Positions 50,821 to 61,647 of a stretch of DNA of 64,000 nt are shown in pieces (position 1 is the stretch's first letter; each line of letters opens with the position of its first letter). Source of the stretch: Grifola frondosa (Eukaryota > Basidiomycota > Agaricomycetes > Polyporales > Grifolaceae); contig LUGG01000013.1 of NCBI GenBank assembly GCA_001683735.1, forward strand, positions 1,054,001 to 1,118,000. Direction: 5' to 3'. The notes under the pieces were generated by a model. The model was not told the DNA's origin. It was given only the letters and a program-made list of their open reading frames with translations, and made no database searches. A program made the translations under genes and the position numbers.

Positions 50821-51209
50821 AATAATGGAAGGCCTCGCGGGTGGGGGTCTCCGGGCGACAGCGCAGCGCGGTTCCTTCGTCCCACGGCGGCGCCCCACCG
50901 CCCACCCGTATGCAGACCATCACAACACGTGCTGGACGTGCGACCCACGGTGGAGTCGGTGTACCCCCCCCCCCAACGCCATGTTATCAAATACATCTGG
51001 AACATTCGCAAATGGCTCAGGCGCGTGTCCGCGGGTGCTGCGAGCAGCAGCGCATCAGGCGTGCGCGGCGACGCGACCGTTGAGAGGTTCGAGCCGCGAG
51101 TGGAGGAGGACGAGCGGGGCGTGGCCGCGAGCCTGTGTGCGAAGGTCGCGACGATTGTAGCTGTTCCGCACCACTAAACAGCCATTGCGTTGCATAAGAT
51201 GCCCGGCGC
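50821..51209. other. spacer between duplication copies
   Basis: GC-rich spacer containing an 11-base C run near 50964-50974. The plus strand is open over 51000-51177 (SAGAASSSASGVRGDATVER) with no known motif. Confidence 0.4.
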
Positions 51210-51542
51210 GCTGCCCGCCGTTTACGTAGTGGCCGCAGTCCTAGGCGCGTTCGGAACGAATATGGAACACTTAGCGCTGAGGCCGTTGGAAATCGCGGAT
51301 GTGGTAGCATCTGCTGCACTATTGAAGTTTGGACGTGTCGTGTATTGCGTGGTATCGGGTGCGTGGATGTGTCCTCTTGCTTTTGCAGAGTGCTTTTTAT
51401 GACCACTCGATCGCGCAGAACTTCCACCTCAAGACAGTCCCGCTGTGGTAGGTTCGTGGATCAGCTTCTAGTTGGTGGGGTGATAGTCATTAATCCTAGT
51501 GTTCTGCAGTGGATGCGTGGCAATGTCGACACTTGTTCCCTA
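51210..51542. repeat. direct duplication, copy B
   Basis: Second copy of the unit at 50388-50820. The best-matching part (GAAGTTTGGACGTGTCGTG to CACTTGTTCCC) shows only scattered substitutions over some 210 bp. Confidence 0.8.
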
Positions 51543-53166
51543 ATGAAGGACTTTTATAAGAAGGCGCCGTTCATCGAGAGCACTGAATCACGACATGGAG
51601 CAAATAATCCTGCCTCAAGTTCGTGCCCAACATAAAGAAGTTCGGCCCACGGATTCTACATGTCTGCATCATATGCACGTGAGCAGAATGACTCGGTTGC
51701 TGGTTGTTCAGCACCCACCTCTGGACAAGTTTCTGTTCTACACAGTAGCGGTCTGATGACGTCTCCTGGCTCCACGCTGATCTCGCGAACGACTTTGCGT
51801 GCCCTCCTAGCAGAAGCCATGATCTCAATCACTCAGGTGATTGTCGAGTACGCTTCTGTGTCATCTCGAACATTAACTTGCCGACAGGTCTTCAAAGCTT
51901 CAAATTCTAATGTCTAACGCTTAACGGTTATCGACGACACATGTTCCGTCTGTTGGAATCTCGATTTCCATGCGGCGTGGCCACACGAACTTTGGAACTT
52001 GAAGGGGTCCACACCAGTTGGCACAGTCGATGCTCGCAGAAGGGAGGTACTGTACCGGAATGTGAGTTGTTAGAAGTTTTACAAAAAGACGCGCTGTGGC
52101 ACAGCTTATTAATTGTGTGGGTGCGGATATCAAGCTTGTCATACGAATTGATGCCAGCGCGCCAGCATCCCGCTGCCCGCAGAGTTCCCATGCAATGCAT
52201 GAGACGACGGACACTGGATCTGTTTCGCACCTTTATTCCGAGTAACGGGATTGTTGCACGTCGGTTTCTTTGCAATCAAGATACCGCATATATCATCTGA
52301 CGTGTACGCTAGCAGCGCTATGATGGTACGATCTGATATCTGTGTGTAATATTGTTCGACGGGCTAGAATGTGGGTCGAACGCTCGACAACCTGTGCGGC
52401 GACTATCCATAGGCAGAACGCTAGAAGGCGCAGCTGTGACCGCCGAGCTCGGGAATGCAAACCAACTTCGATCGAGAACTGGCACCTCTCGCTATATATA
52501 TGGCTTATCTCCAATCGAAGAGATTAGAATACCGCATCGTCTCGAGACTCGAGCGATCGAAGAGAGAATGGAACCTGTGTGCTCGAAATTAGGGCGCAGC
52601 ATATCCGCTTACTATGCAGCTTCGCACATAGGAGTGGAGCAGCTGACGGGGGAAACGAGATGAATGTGGCTCATCTGAATCACGCATCAGCAGAGAGCAC
52701 CGCAAGGGCCCATTGGTGCTTTGAACGACAGCGAGTAGGTAGAGGTACTACGACGTTCATTGGTGGTTGCACTGGCACAGCCAAAGGAGTCGTCGTGAGA
52801 TGGATGGGGAGCGGGGCGAGGGTGTTATTGAGGTGTTATAGCAGTTCACAGCACCGCCCGCACTCCGTCCCCGACGCAGATAGGTCGCTCCTTGCTCGGT
52901 GGCGTGCGCGAAGCCAGCGTGCCCGCACCAATCAGCAAGCTCCATTCCATCCTAATTAGAACGTGATCGATTGGCTGCCGTCGTCTCCGCAAGTAACGGA
53001 CACGTAACGGAGTGCAGCTGAGCGCGAGCACAAATAAAAGCGAGAGCAGACCGGCGACCGTGGATAACGAGGACCGTACAGCCTTGCGCAAGAATCGGTT
53101 ACACATGCGCAGAGTTAGCGTGGAAGAAGTGGGAGGCCAAGAGGTCTGCAAGAGCACTAGATGCGC
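51543..53166. other. gene-poor, no gene seen
   Basis: 1.6 kb with short frames only. The segment at about 51820-51885 (MISITQVIVEYASVSSRTLT) is a diverged copy of 47295-47360. Nothing else could be supported. Confidence 0.4.
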
Positions 53167-53199
53167 GATGAAGAAGGACCCCTGACAATAAGGGAGGAT

Positions 53200-53350
53200 G
53201 CCTGAGCCTAATCCGGACAAATTTTGGGAATTTTGAGGGCCTATGCCTGATTTAATCCGGACAAAACAGAGGTTTTCCCGCGAAATGCCTGAGGATTTGT
53301 CCGGACAAAATACCAGAGATCTAGGCAGGCCTGATCTGTGGTCCGGACAA
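53200..53350. repeat. left subterminal motif array
   Basis: Four copies of GCCTGA-(5-9 nt)-TCCGGACAA, beginning at 53200, 53245, 53287 and 53329, all in the same orientation and spaced 42-45 bp. Confidence 0.85.
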
Positions 53351-53747
53351 ATGTAGGCTTATCGATTATGAAGCATTAGGACGACAAGTAATTATTTTCG
53401 TATATACACTAGATTATCGAATTTCAGGAAATTATAAGTTATCTACTATATGTTACTATGCGTCTTTGTGTTGGTTTCAGAAGTGTTTCGAAGGCGATTG
53501 CATACAGATTAGAATTTTTTTAAGGCGATCGATTGTGCATAACCATCGCACATTGGACCTCAACACCGCGGCATTCGAGACCTTTGCCGAATTGAACTCC
53601 CCCGGGCGATGTCGAGCATCTTAGCATCGTTGAAACTTCTTAGTGCCGCTCGTAAGGGAGCTGTTGAATTGGAGGATATCTGATATATTCTGTGTTCTTC
53701 GTTGCAGTTTTCACTAGTCTACCTTACAAATGAAGAGATTCGGGAAT

Positions 53748-53956
53748 GCCTGATTATCATATCCGGGCAAAAATATGGATTTTGGAGCCCTGATCCTGGA
53801 ATCCGGACATTTTTGTGCTCTCAGAGGGCCTGATCTGAAGTCCGGACAAATTTTTGAAAAATGGTCGAATGCCTGATTTAATCCGGACATTTTCGGCCAA
53901 ATTCCGACTTTTTTTCACGGACATTTTTGGCCGATTTTCGAGAATCCGGATCAGGC
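53748..53956. repeat. right subterminal motif array
   Basis: Four direct copies of the same motif start at 53748, 53787, 53828 and 53871, spaced 39-43 bp; a fifth, inverted copy without the spacer (53943-53956) adjoins the right terminal repeat. Confidence 0.83.
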
Positions 53957-54177
53957 CTCTTGGTGAATTGTCAGGGGTCCTGATGAAGACTGCGGGGCGC
54001 CAACTTGGATCGCCTGAGATTCGGTTGTCATAGACTGACAGCCTATGGTCGCCGGCAAGAATTCCCTGGGATGGTGTGCCGTTTCACACTGCTATCATGT
54101 CTCCAATGAAACTTCCGCCAAGTCGTGCTCCCCGCAGCACCTGTCTGATTCCTACCCCATTCAGCCTGTCTTCTCCA

Positions 54178-54183
54178 TATAAA
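54178..54183 (+). promoter_or_regulatory. TATA box of the DOMON-b561 gene
   Basis: TATAAA 70 nt upstream of the ATG at 54248, followed by a short pyrimidine/adenine-rich leader. The transposon's right end lies only about 190 bp further upstream. Confidence 0.6.
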
Positions 54184-54247
54184 CCATCCACATGAGAATC
54201 TCCGAAAGCTTGCATCCACTTTTCCACAGCGCACCAATTCAAATACC

Positions 54248-56124
54248 ATGCGTTCGGGTCTCGCGCTCCTCATCTTCGCTGTCTCTACTCTCGTCGCTGC
54301 ACACCCAAAGGACAATGGCTCCGTAAGTCTATCACCACGTCAATCATGCGCCGTCGTTGAACCAGAGCTGCTCAACGGTGCAGGGTGGCGATAACGACGC
54401 CCAGAATGCTGCCGTATCTTCAACTGCCTCATCGACTGCCGCTGCTGCTTCAGCCACCGCCTCTGGATCCAACTCAACCTCTGGCTTGACCGGCGAGACA
54501 ATTTGCATGGCTGCTTTAATGTGCATATCTGCGGTTGTCAACGGCTCGACCGTCGAATGTAAGTGGTTCTTTCCCTGGTGTTCAATTCATTAGCATTGAC
54601 CACTCTCTCATAGATACCCTACAGAGCACTGGTGCACAGACCCTGGGCTGGATGGCCATGTAAGCAACATCTTGCAGCTCTTAGCATTGCGGTTCTCACG
54701 AGCTCTTTTCGCGTTCCCCAGGGGTTTTGGCACAACCATGGCGGGATCACCCATGGTCATCATGTGGCCCAACTCTGACAACTCCATCACCCTCTCGCAA
54801 CGCTTAGCAACCGGCGAGATCATGCCCATCGTCGACTCCAACCCCCCGCGCGCAGCCACTCTACAAGAATCCCTGAGCGACCTAGCTGGTTCGACCCCCA
54901 CAATGGTCTACACCATCCCAGTGCGCTTCCACCCTTCCTGCGATCCGCGCGCGCATCCTGATCTTCTCGATTTTCGCAGGCAAACAGTGATACCCAGCAA
55001 AACATCATTTGGGCGTTTGGGACCACGAACCCAGATGACTCTTCTCCAAGTGCAAACCTCTTGATGCACATCATGTCTGGCCCGACCTCCATAGACCTCA
55101 CGAAACCCTTGAGCGGCTCCTCTAACTCTTCCACCTCCGCTCCGGTTATTGTCACGCCGTTGATGCCCTATGAGAAGATGATCGTCAAGCACGCGATCCT
55201 CTGTGTGGTCGGCTTCCTCGGTCTGCTGCCCGCCGGCGCCCTGCTCGCGCGGTACCTGCGCACCTTCTCCTCGACGTGGTTCAACGGACACTGGATCTTC
55301 CAATTCGCCCTCGGTCAGTCCGATCCTCACATCTGCCGCCACTCGTCATGCTAACGTGTTTTTGTTTCGGAGCACAGCGGGCCCAGTCATTATAGCCGGC
55401 GTCGCCCTCGGAATCGCGAGCGTCGCCAAAGAACCCGCGGCGGCATCTCGCGGACGACCACATGCGGTGGGGCGTCGCGATATTCGTGCTCTACTTCGTG
55501 CAGATCACCCTCGGCGCCGTCATCCACTGGATAAAGCCAAAGTCGTGGACGGTCGGCAAGAAGCGCCCCCTCCAGAACTACTTCCACGCCGTCCTCGGGC
55601 TCATCATCATCGCGCTCGCGTTCATGCAGGTGCGTGCGCGCGCTCGCGACCGCTCACCCGGAGTGACTGACTTTGCTCTGGGGTGCAGGTGCGGACGGGG
55701 TATAAGCACGAGTGGGTTCATGCTACGGGTCGCGAGCCGATCAGTAATGCTGCGAACATCGTGTGGTACATCTGGATCGTGGTACGCCTCCCTTCCCCCT
55801 TCCCCCTCCGCTCCCCGCTCGCTCGCTCGCTCACTCACTTTGTGAATCCCAGCTCCTCCCGCTGCTCTACCTGGGCGGGCTCGCGTTCCTGCCGCGCCAG
55901 TTCCGCCAGGAACAGCCCGGGAAGGCGATCACGGACGAGGACGGGATGGCGATGGCGCAGCGCGGGTACTCGGACGAGCCGCGCTACACTGACAGGTCTT
56001 AGTAGCTTCCGTTGCGCTCGTGGGGCGGCGGGCTCACCTCGCTTGTAACGTTCTGATTAGACCCGAGGAGGATATCGTGTACGACGGGCAGGCGTACGCT
56101 GCCGTGCGGACTTCTTATGACTAG
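54248..56124 (+). CDS. DOMON-cytochrome b561 membrane protein
   Basis: Probable transmembrane electron carrier at the plasma membrane. The ATG at 54248 opens a signal peptide (MRSGLALLIFAVSTLVAAHP). A Ser/Thr/Ala-rich linker follows, then a DOMON domain like the heme domain of cellobiose dehydrogenase: ETICMAALMCISAVVNGSTV, YTLQSTGAQTLGWMA, MGFGTTMAGSPMVIMWPNSD, IIWAFGTTNPDDSS, NLLMHIMSGPTSIDL. The Met of VIMW and the His of LLMH are candidate heme ligands (inference). The b561 part has His in each expected helix: IVKHAILCVVGFLGLLPAG, FNGHWIFQFALAGPVIIAG, DDHMRWGVAIFVLYF, QNYFHAVLGLIIIALAFMQV. A last exon adds PEEDIVYDGQAYAAVRTSYD. There is a frame change near 55436-55443. A paralogue of the b561 half lies 1.1 kb downstream. 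Confidence 0.85.
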
Positions 56125-56180
56125 ATGGCTGGGCGTGTGAGATATATGGAGATGGATAGATAGATGGTGGTTTGTGGATG

Positions 56181-56475
56181 GACGGTTTGGGTGGTGTGGA
56201 GCGTGTATTATTTGTACGGTAATGTGGGTTTTGGACGCTGTAATGCCTTTTTTGTAGTCTTATCTTTGTGCTGATGTCTGTCTTCCTATCTAGAAGCGGG
56301 ATTTCGGGGTTTCGTGAGTGACATGTCAAATACATTGTCCTTCAAGTAAATGTTTGAATTGAATATTGATGGGTCGTACTCTGCAATGCTGCCATGAGTT
56401 TTTGTGAGATGAGTGTGATTTTAGATTTCCTAGACTCCGATTCACCGCCTCTATGCGATGCCTTTCAGACTTGAG
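56181..56475. repeat. tandem duplication, copy 1 (3' flank of first b561 gene)
   Basis: Matches 56520-56824 over most of its length. Shared landmarks are GTGGAGCGTG.ATTATTTG, GCTGTAATGCC, CTAGAAGCGG and TGTTTGAATTGAATATT. Divergence is moderate with several small gaps. Confidence 0.82.
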
Positions 56476-56519
56476 CTTATAGATAGATATCGGGTTGTGT
56501 GAGGAGCGGACGAACATTG

Positions 56520-56824
56520 ACGATTTGGATAATGTGGAGCGTGCATTATTTGCAAGTAATACGGTAATGTGGCCTTCGGATGCTGTAATGCCATTTTCTG
56601 TAGTCTTGTCTTGTGCTGACGTCTGTGTTCCCATCTAGAAGCGGAATTCGGGTTTTCGTGAGCTTTCGCAGATCACGTATCGAACGTTCTCGCGCAAGTA
56701 ATGTTTGAATTGAATATTAATGGGTCATATTTCAGTGCATATATGTGGCATGAGTCGCTGTGAGCTGAGTGTGATTTCCTAGGATTCAATTCACGGCCTC
56801 CCATGATATCTTGCACACTTCAGC
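56520..56824. repeat. tandem duplication, copy 2
   Basis: Second copy of the unit at 56181-56475, offset about 340 bp. It lies between the two paralogous b561 genes. Confidence 0.82.
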
Positions 56825-57275
56825 ATCCATTATTATTACAAATGGCAGCATAATCTGGGCAAGTAATGCGGACGCAAAAGTTGTCGCACAAAATTGAGGC
56901 TGAGTTCCACGCTCCTCTTCTCCGCAAGAGCCTCCCTCTGGCCTCCCAAGATTCTGCGCAGCGGACACGGTGACGTGCCGCACAGATGCCCCGAGTTTCT
57001 CACACGACAGTACCAGGACGAGCCCTTCTTTCTCGCACACCCCTTGCGTGTTGGGAACATGTTTCTCGCAGCACTCCATCGCTATTCGTGGACACGATAT
57101 AAGCACCCACCCATGCAAGCGGACGTGCACAGCACAAAGGTAGGCCCTCCGCCTCCGACACTTGGCACAGACACTCATGCACGAAATCCGCCCATGCAGG
57201 TACCAGCATCGTCTGCCGAGAGCACTCGCCTCGAGATAGCACCACATACCCCGACTTCCCCTGCTCCCGCACAGC

Positions 57276-58138
57276 ATGTCCCACGCATTCGCACCCACCG
57301 TCGACATCAGCATCCCCCTCCTCCCATTCGAGAAATACGCAAGGGCACACGCCATCCTCTGCGTGCGTGATCGGATTCCTCGGCCTCCTCCCCCTCGGCG
57401 CGCTCACCGCGCGCTACGCCCGGACCTTCACCCCCACCTGGTTCCGCGCACACTCGATTATACAAATCGGCATCGGTACGCCCCGCCCCGCCCTGCATCC
57501 CACACATCCCAAGTCCTGACCACCTCCATTTAGCCGGCCCGGTGATCATCACGGGCGTCGCGCTGGGCATCACCGCAGTGAACAAAGCGCTGTCCGGCCC
57601 CGTCGCCGACGTGCACAAAAGGTGGGGCATCGCGCTGTTCGTGCTCTACCTCGCACAAGCCGCCCTCGGCACCGCCATCCATGTCTTCAAGCCCGCGCGC
57701 GGCCGGCCCCGCCCCCGCAGAACTACGCGCACGCCATATTCGGCCTGCTCATCATCGCGCTCGCGATGTTCCAGGTGCGTCCCTCGCGCGCGCCCGCGCG
57801 AGTACAATTGATAACTGATAATTTAATTATGATGGCCTGCGAAGGTCCGCACGGGGTTCCGCACGGAGTGGCCGGTGCAGACGGGGCGCGGCAGCATCGG
57901 GAACGGCGCGAACGTGTTTTGGTATGTCTGGATCGTGGTACGTCGTTCCCGCTTTTTTACTGCGATGCGCGTGAAGCGCTGAGCGTGGGGCGTGCAGTTC
58001 CTGCCGGTCGTGTATTTCGGCGGCTTGGTGCTGTTGTTTCGCCAGTTTAGGCAGGAGCGTGAGGCTAGGAAGGATATCCGCCTGTCGGAGGGCAAAGAAG
58101 ATGCTGGGCAGGAACCCGAGGGGCAGGGTGGGAGATGA
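57276..58138 (+). CDS. cytochrome b561-domain protein without DOMON
   Basis: Short paralogue of the C-terminal half of the preceding gene. The ATG at 57276 gives MSHAFAPTVDISIPLLPFEK, so it has no signal peptide and no DOMON. The b561 helices and their His residues are kept: YARAHAILC, IGFLGLLPLGALTARYARTF, WFRAHSIIQIGIAGPVIITG, DVHKRWGIALFVLYLAQAAL, QNYAHAIFGLLIIALAMFQV. The rest reads VRTGFRTEWPVQTGRGSIGN and ends GQEPEGQGGR. The frame is broken twice: a 4-bp duplication (CGTGCGTG at 57362-57369) inside the first helix, and a missing base in the C-rich run near 57703-57717. It may be a young duplicate that is decaying, or an intact gene with sequence errors. Role would be intramembrane electron transfer with an unknown donor. 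Confidence 0.75.
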
Positions 58139-58517
58139 GGCGCATTGTCAGGATGTATTGGACGGGCTTCCTACTTTGTATTCATCGCTCGGCTTGAAAT
58201 GTTATGTGACTGCAATGTAATTTCTCCAATCCGCCGCCCTCCCTAGAAGTCTCATCTTTCAGACGTTCCTCTACAACAACCAATATCGCTCGACACCCAT
58301 GCTATATTTGAAGGGAAGGGGATATAATGACATTATATGCACAATGCGGGAGATGCAACAGAATGGGGATCGCTTGATCTAGACCTTATAACAACAATAA
58401 AACTAGTAGTGCATAAATACACTGAGAATGCAATAAAACACCTGCAGAGCGTCGTCAGAAGAAACCAGTATGCACGCGCGACAAGCTCAGCAAAGTTCAC
58501 GACACAAGTGAGTCCTG
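58139..58517. other. convergent 3' flanks
   Basis: 379 bp between facing stop codons. AATAAAA-like sequences near 58397 and 58432 (plus strand) could be polyadenylation signals. No gene is seen. Confidence 0.5.
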
Positions 58518-61256
58518 TCACGGCCGTACCAGCGCCTTCCGCGCTTCTTCACTGGCCCTCTGCGCCTTAGCTATTGACGTCCGCACGCTGAGCGTCGCGC
58601 TCCCTACAGAGACAGCTTTCGTGAATCCTCGGGCGACACCCCTCGTGGCAGGGTTGGAGGCATTTGCAGCATTCACGACCGCCATCGCGCGTAACGTCGG
58701 TCCACTTTTCCGCGAAGCCTTGCGCACGACTACTTGAGGCCGCGCTGATGACACCGCCGATGTGGTTTTCGTAAGGCGGTTATCCACCTTCTTGATGAAC
58801 GGGCTCGGTAGGTTCTCCTCGTCCGCAAGGTCGTACTGAGGCGCAGATTGCGGTGGCGGCGCTGGTTGTGGTGCTGGTTGTAGTGCTGGTCGCGGCGCTG
58901 GCACAGACGCAACCCTCGAAATCTTACGCGCGCGGAAGCTCCGTGGGTGCCTCGACAGCGAGCAATGGGCGCAGGGATCCAGAAGAAGTGCGTATTGATG
59001 GACGCCGTAGCCGCGTGGGGCGCGCAGGCGCAGTAGATGCTTGTGTAGGTGTGCTCTCCAAGTCGGGGGAATTCGTTTGGCAGGCCGTGGCCTCGTATCT
59101 GTCTCGTAGCCATCTTCGTCCGCATCGCCGTCGTCTTCCGTGTCCGAGTCGAAGTCGAAGATCTTCGCAAAGTTGAGACCGACCTTGGGGGTCTCGACGA
59201 AAAGCTTCGCAAGTTCGGCGGGGGAGGGCGTGGCGACGGGCTCGCCGGTCGCCGTCAGAATGACGCCTTTCATGGCTGAAGGAGGAAGGAGATCGGGGAA
59301 TTTGCAGGTGGCGCGGTTGATGGGTGTCTCGAACACGGGCGCTTGAAATACGTGCGAGGGCCGCTTCACGGTCTCTGGTGAATCGGCAAGCTGAGACAGC
59401 GGAGCGAGGATATTCTTCACTTCCTCCAGAGGTGTTTTCGTCCTCGGACCTGATCACGAAATAGGTCAGCATGCTCAAAGCTACCGCAATGGTGCCCTCC
59501 TGATTACCTTTCCGCTCCGCTGCCGTATCTTCTAGCGCGCTCGCCTTCTTCTCGAGCTCCCCACGTAGGGTCGCCAGTCTCTGCTCCTCGGCTTCGAGCT
59601 CCGCCGTACGCTGCTGCACCCAATCCATGCGCTCCTCCACCGCCTTCCCCATCCCTTCCCGCGTCTTTTTCTCCCACTCTGCCCACATCGTCGCCACCTC
59701 CCCCTCCCGCTTCCGCACCGCCTCCATAATCTCTTCCTCTCGCCGCGCCATTCGTGCAGCGACGTCCGCCTCCTGCTTCAGCACCATCGCCCGCAGCTCC
59801 TCGTCCCGCCGCGCCACGGCCGCACGCACCCGCTGCTGTAGTGTTGTCTCCGCCACAGAGATCGCAGCGCGTAATGACGCAAGCTCCTCGTCCTTTTGCG
59901 CAAGCACTGTAGTGAGTTGCTTCTCGCGTTCCGCAAGAGTGCTTTCGCGTGCAACTAGGTCGCGTTCCTTTGCCACGAGGTTCGCCTTGTGCGCCTTGAC
60001 GGTCGTGAGCCTGAGGAAGAGCATTAGTGGGAGAATTAGAGGTAGGAGAGGCTACCAACATCTTCTGGGTCTCGTGCACCTTATTTGCCAACCCGAGGCG
60101 CTCATGTTGAAGAAGTTGGCTCGCTGATGGTCGCATTGCAGGCTACGGACCGTTGTGAGCACAACCAACAGTACGATGATGTCCACTCACGTTGAGGTTA
60201 AGCATGGACTTGATGGTAGCCGTTAGCGCGGAACTGTATCCCTTTGGCAGTGGCGGTATCCGTCCGTTCCTATGCACCATCGACACCAGAGATTCGGCTA
60301 CTAACCTTGGGCACATCTGCAGCACGCACTTACCTGATGAGGATACTGAGCTCAGCGTGCGTCTTGGCTTCGTGGAATGGAGGCTTCAGCGCGCAGAGTT
60401 CGTAAATGAGGCAGCCCAGGGACCAGACATCGGACTTGGAGTCGTACGCCTTCTCTTGCATGAGCTCGGGCGACATGTAGTAGGGTGTCTAAGGTGGGCC
60501 GTAAGGACATGGAAGTCTCGTAAGTGCGCGTTACTTACACCGACATAGGTATTGGCGAAGCTCGCCTGCGGGAGAGCTTTCGATAGTCCAAAGTCGCCCA
60601 GTTTCACAGTATTGTGCTCGTCGAGGAAAACTGCGCGACGGCGTTAGTGTTTCTGCCCACCTCTGAATTCAGCGGGGGACCGACCGTTGTCCGGCTTCAA
60701 ATCTCGATGAAGGATCTGGGGTCTTCGTTCCGCGCCTGTGACGTCGCTTGACCTACCTGAACAATTTGGGTGGTGGCAGTGGTTCAAAGCAAGGAGGATC
60801 TGCATGAAGTAGTTCCAGATGGTGTCTTCGGGAATGAGACGGTTGTGTCGCTGGGCCTGTTTGATGACGGAGGAGAGGTCGCCACCACCGCAATATTCCA
60901 TGACAATGTAGAGTATCCCTGCGTCGCGGTCGACATGCCGATCGTGGTAACGCACGATGTGTTCATGGTGGAGCTCCTTGAGTATGTTGCTATGCGGGCG
61001 TCAGTAAGTGGCCACGAGCGACGTGTGGGGACTCACACTTCCGACACAATCTGTTTCCTATCCCGCTCTGTCATGCGTTCGAAATTAAGCTCCTTGCGAG
61101 CGAATATCTGAAAGACACCAGTGAGATATTCACAATAATTAAATTATTTCAACTCACAACACCATCGGTTTTCCGGCGGACTTTCCTGATGATACCGAAG
61201 GAGCCGTTTCCGATAACATCTAATGGTTCGTACAATTCTAAAGGCGACGAGGCCAT
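58518..61256 (-). CDS. NIMA-related serine/threonine kinase
   Basis: Mitotic kinase of the NIMA/Nek2 group (Kin3, Fin1). The ATG at 61256 gives [20 protein letters not shown], running into the glycine loop. Then [20 protein letters not shown] with the ATP-site Lys, [20 protein letters not shown] as hinge, [10 protein letters not shown] catalytic loop, [20 protein letters not shown], and [20 protein letters not shown]. The kinase ends with [16 protein letters not shown] coiled-coil of about 200 residues follows (60010-59450, charged heptads such as [19 protein letters not shown]), the usual dimerisation device of Nek2. The tail is Pro/Ser-rich with basic patches. Two frame breaks: one C missing near 59065-59069 (AKRIP then [10 protein letters not shown]) and two bases missing near 58927-58932 (ELPRA then RKISRVASV). 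Introns are 45-80 nt. It is divergent from the uS2 gene. Confidence 0.92.
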
Positions 61257-61647
61257 GGCGAAGGAGAGGATGAGGACTGCTCGAGATGTGGTTGCGGTAG
61301 CCTGTAGGTAGAACTTGGGCAGGCGTTAAGTTTCGAACCAGTGGGCGCGCGTCACGCGCTGTCTATCACGTGAACGCGTAAGGACCTGGAAATAGCCCTA
61401 CTGGGGACTGCCGGGGGCCGAGCAAACTCTGATTTGGCACCGCGTCTGCACCAGCGAGCAAAGAGCTGCCCGAAGTTCGCCAACGTCGACAAGCCCGACG
61501 TCCTCAAAACACCCCAGCGGTACGTTCCATGCTGCTCTGATTTATGCTGGGCGAAAGAATGGAGGAATTCGGTGGAGGCAGTGGAATGGATGGGCTGTCT
61601 GACTTCTGGATGCTGATGTGCTTTCGCTCGCTCTTTCTAGGTCCAAC
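61257..61647. promoter_or_regulatory. divergent promoter and uS2 leader with 5'-UTR intron
   Basis: 391 bp between the NIMA kinase and uS2 start codons. The uS2 side shows a leader with a likely intron at 61520-61640 (donor GTACGT, acceptor CTTTCTAG), ending 7 nt before the ATG. Leader introns are common in fungal ribosomal protein genes. Confidence 0.6.

Larger units (their letters stand above)
53175..53981. mobile_element. non-autonomous DNA transposon (MITE-like, hAT-like target duplication)
   Basis: An 807-bp element bounded by perfect 15-bp terminal inverted repeats, AGGACCCCTGACAAT at 53175-53189 and its complement at 53967-53981. It is flanked on both sides by the direct repeat GATGAAGA (53167-53174 and 53982-53989), an 8-bp target-site duplication. 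Inside each end lie copies of a motif GCCTGAT...TCCGGACAA. The centre (53380-53740) is AT-rich with no open frame, so it cannot move by itself. An 8-bp duplication is usual for hAT and also for a few other superfamilies (P, Merlin); the termini do not start with the CAGGG common in hAT, so the superfamily is left open. Perfect ends and duplication suggest a fairly recent insertion. Confidence 0.88.
56125..57275. other. intergenic of the tandem b561 pair
   Basis: Contains two diverged tandem copies of a 300-bp unit (listed separately) and, from about 56830, the promoter and leader of the second b561 gene. The 189-codon minus-strand frame at 56786-57355 overlaps that leader and the next gene and has no recognisable content. 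Confidence 0.5.

Noticed and set aside
52846..53220. 124-codon minus-strand frame with a hydrophobic stretch
   Set aside because: It runs across the left end of the transposon, so it cannot be an old gene, and shows no homology I recognise.
56786..57355. 189-codon minus-strand open frame
   Set aside because: Overlaps the start of the second b561 gene on the other strand; Cys/Trp/Arg-rich composition typical of an antisense shadow; no motif.
59627..60127. 166-codon plus-strand frame rich in Ser and Arg
   Set aside because: Antisense of the NIMA kinase coiled-coil, produced by the GC-rich heptad codons.
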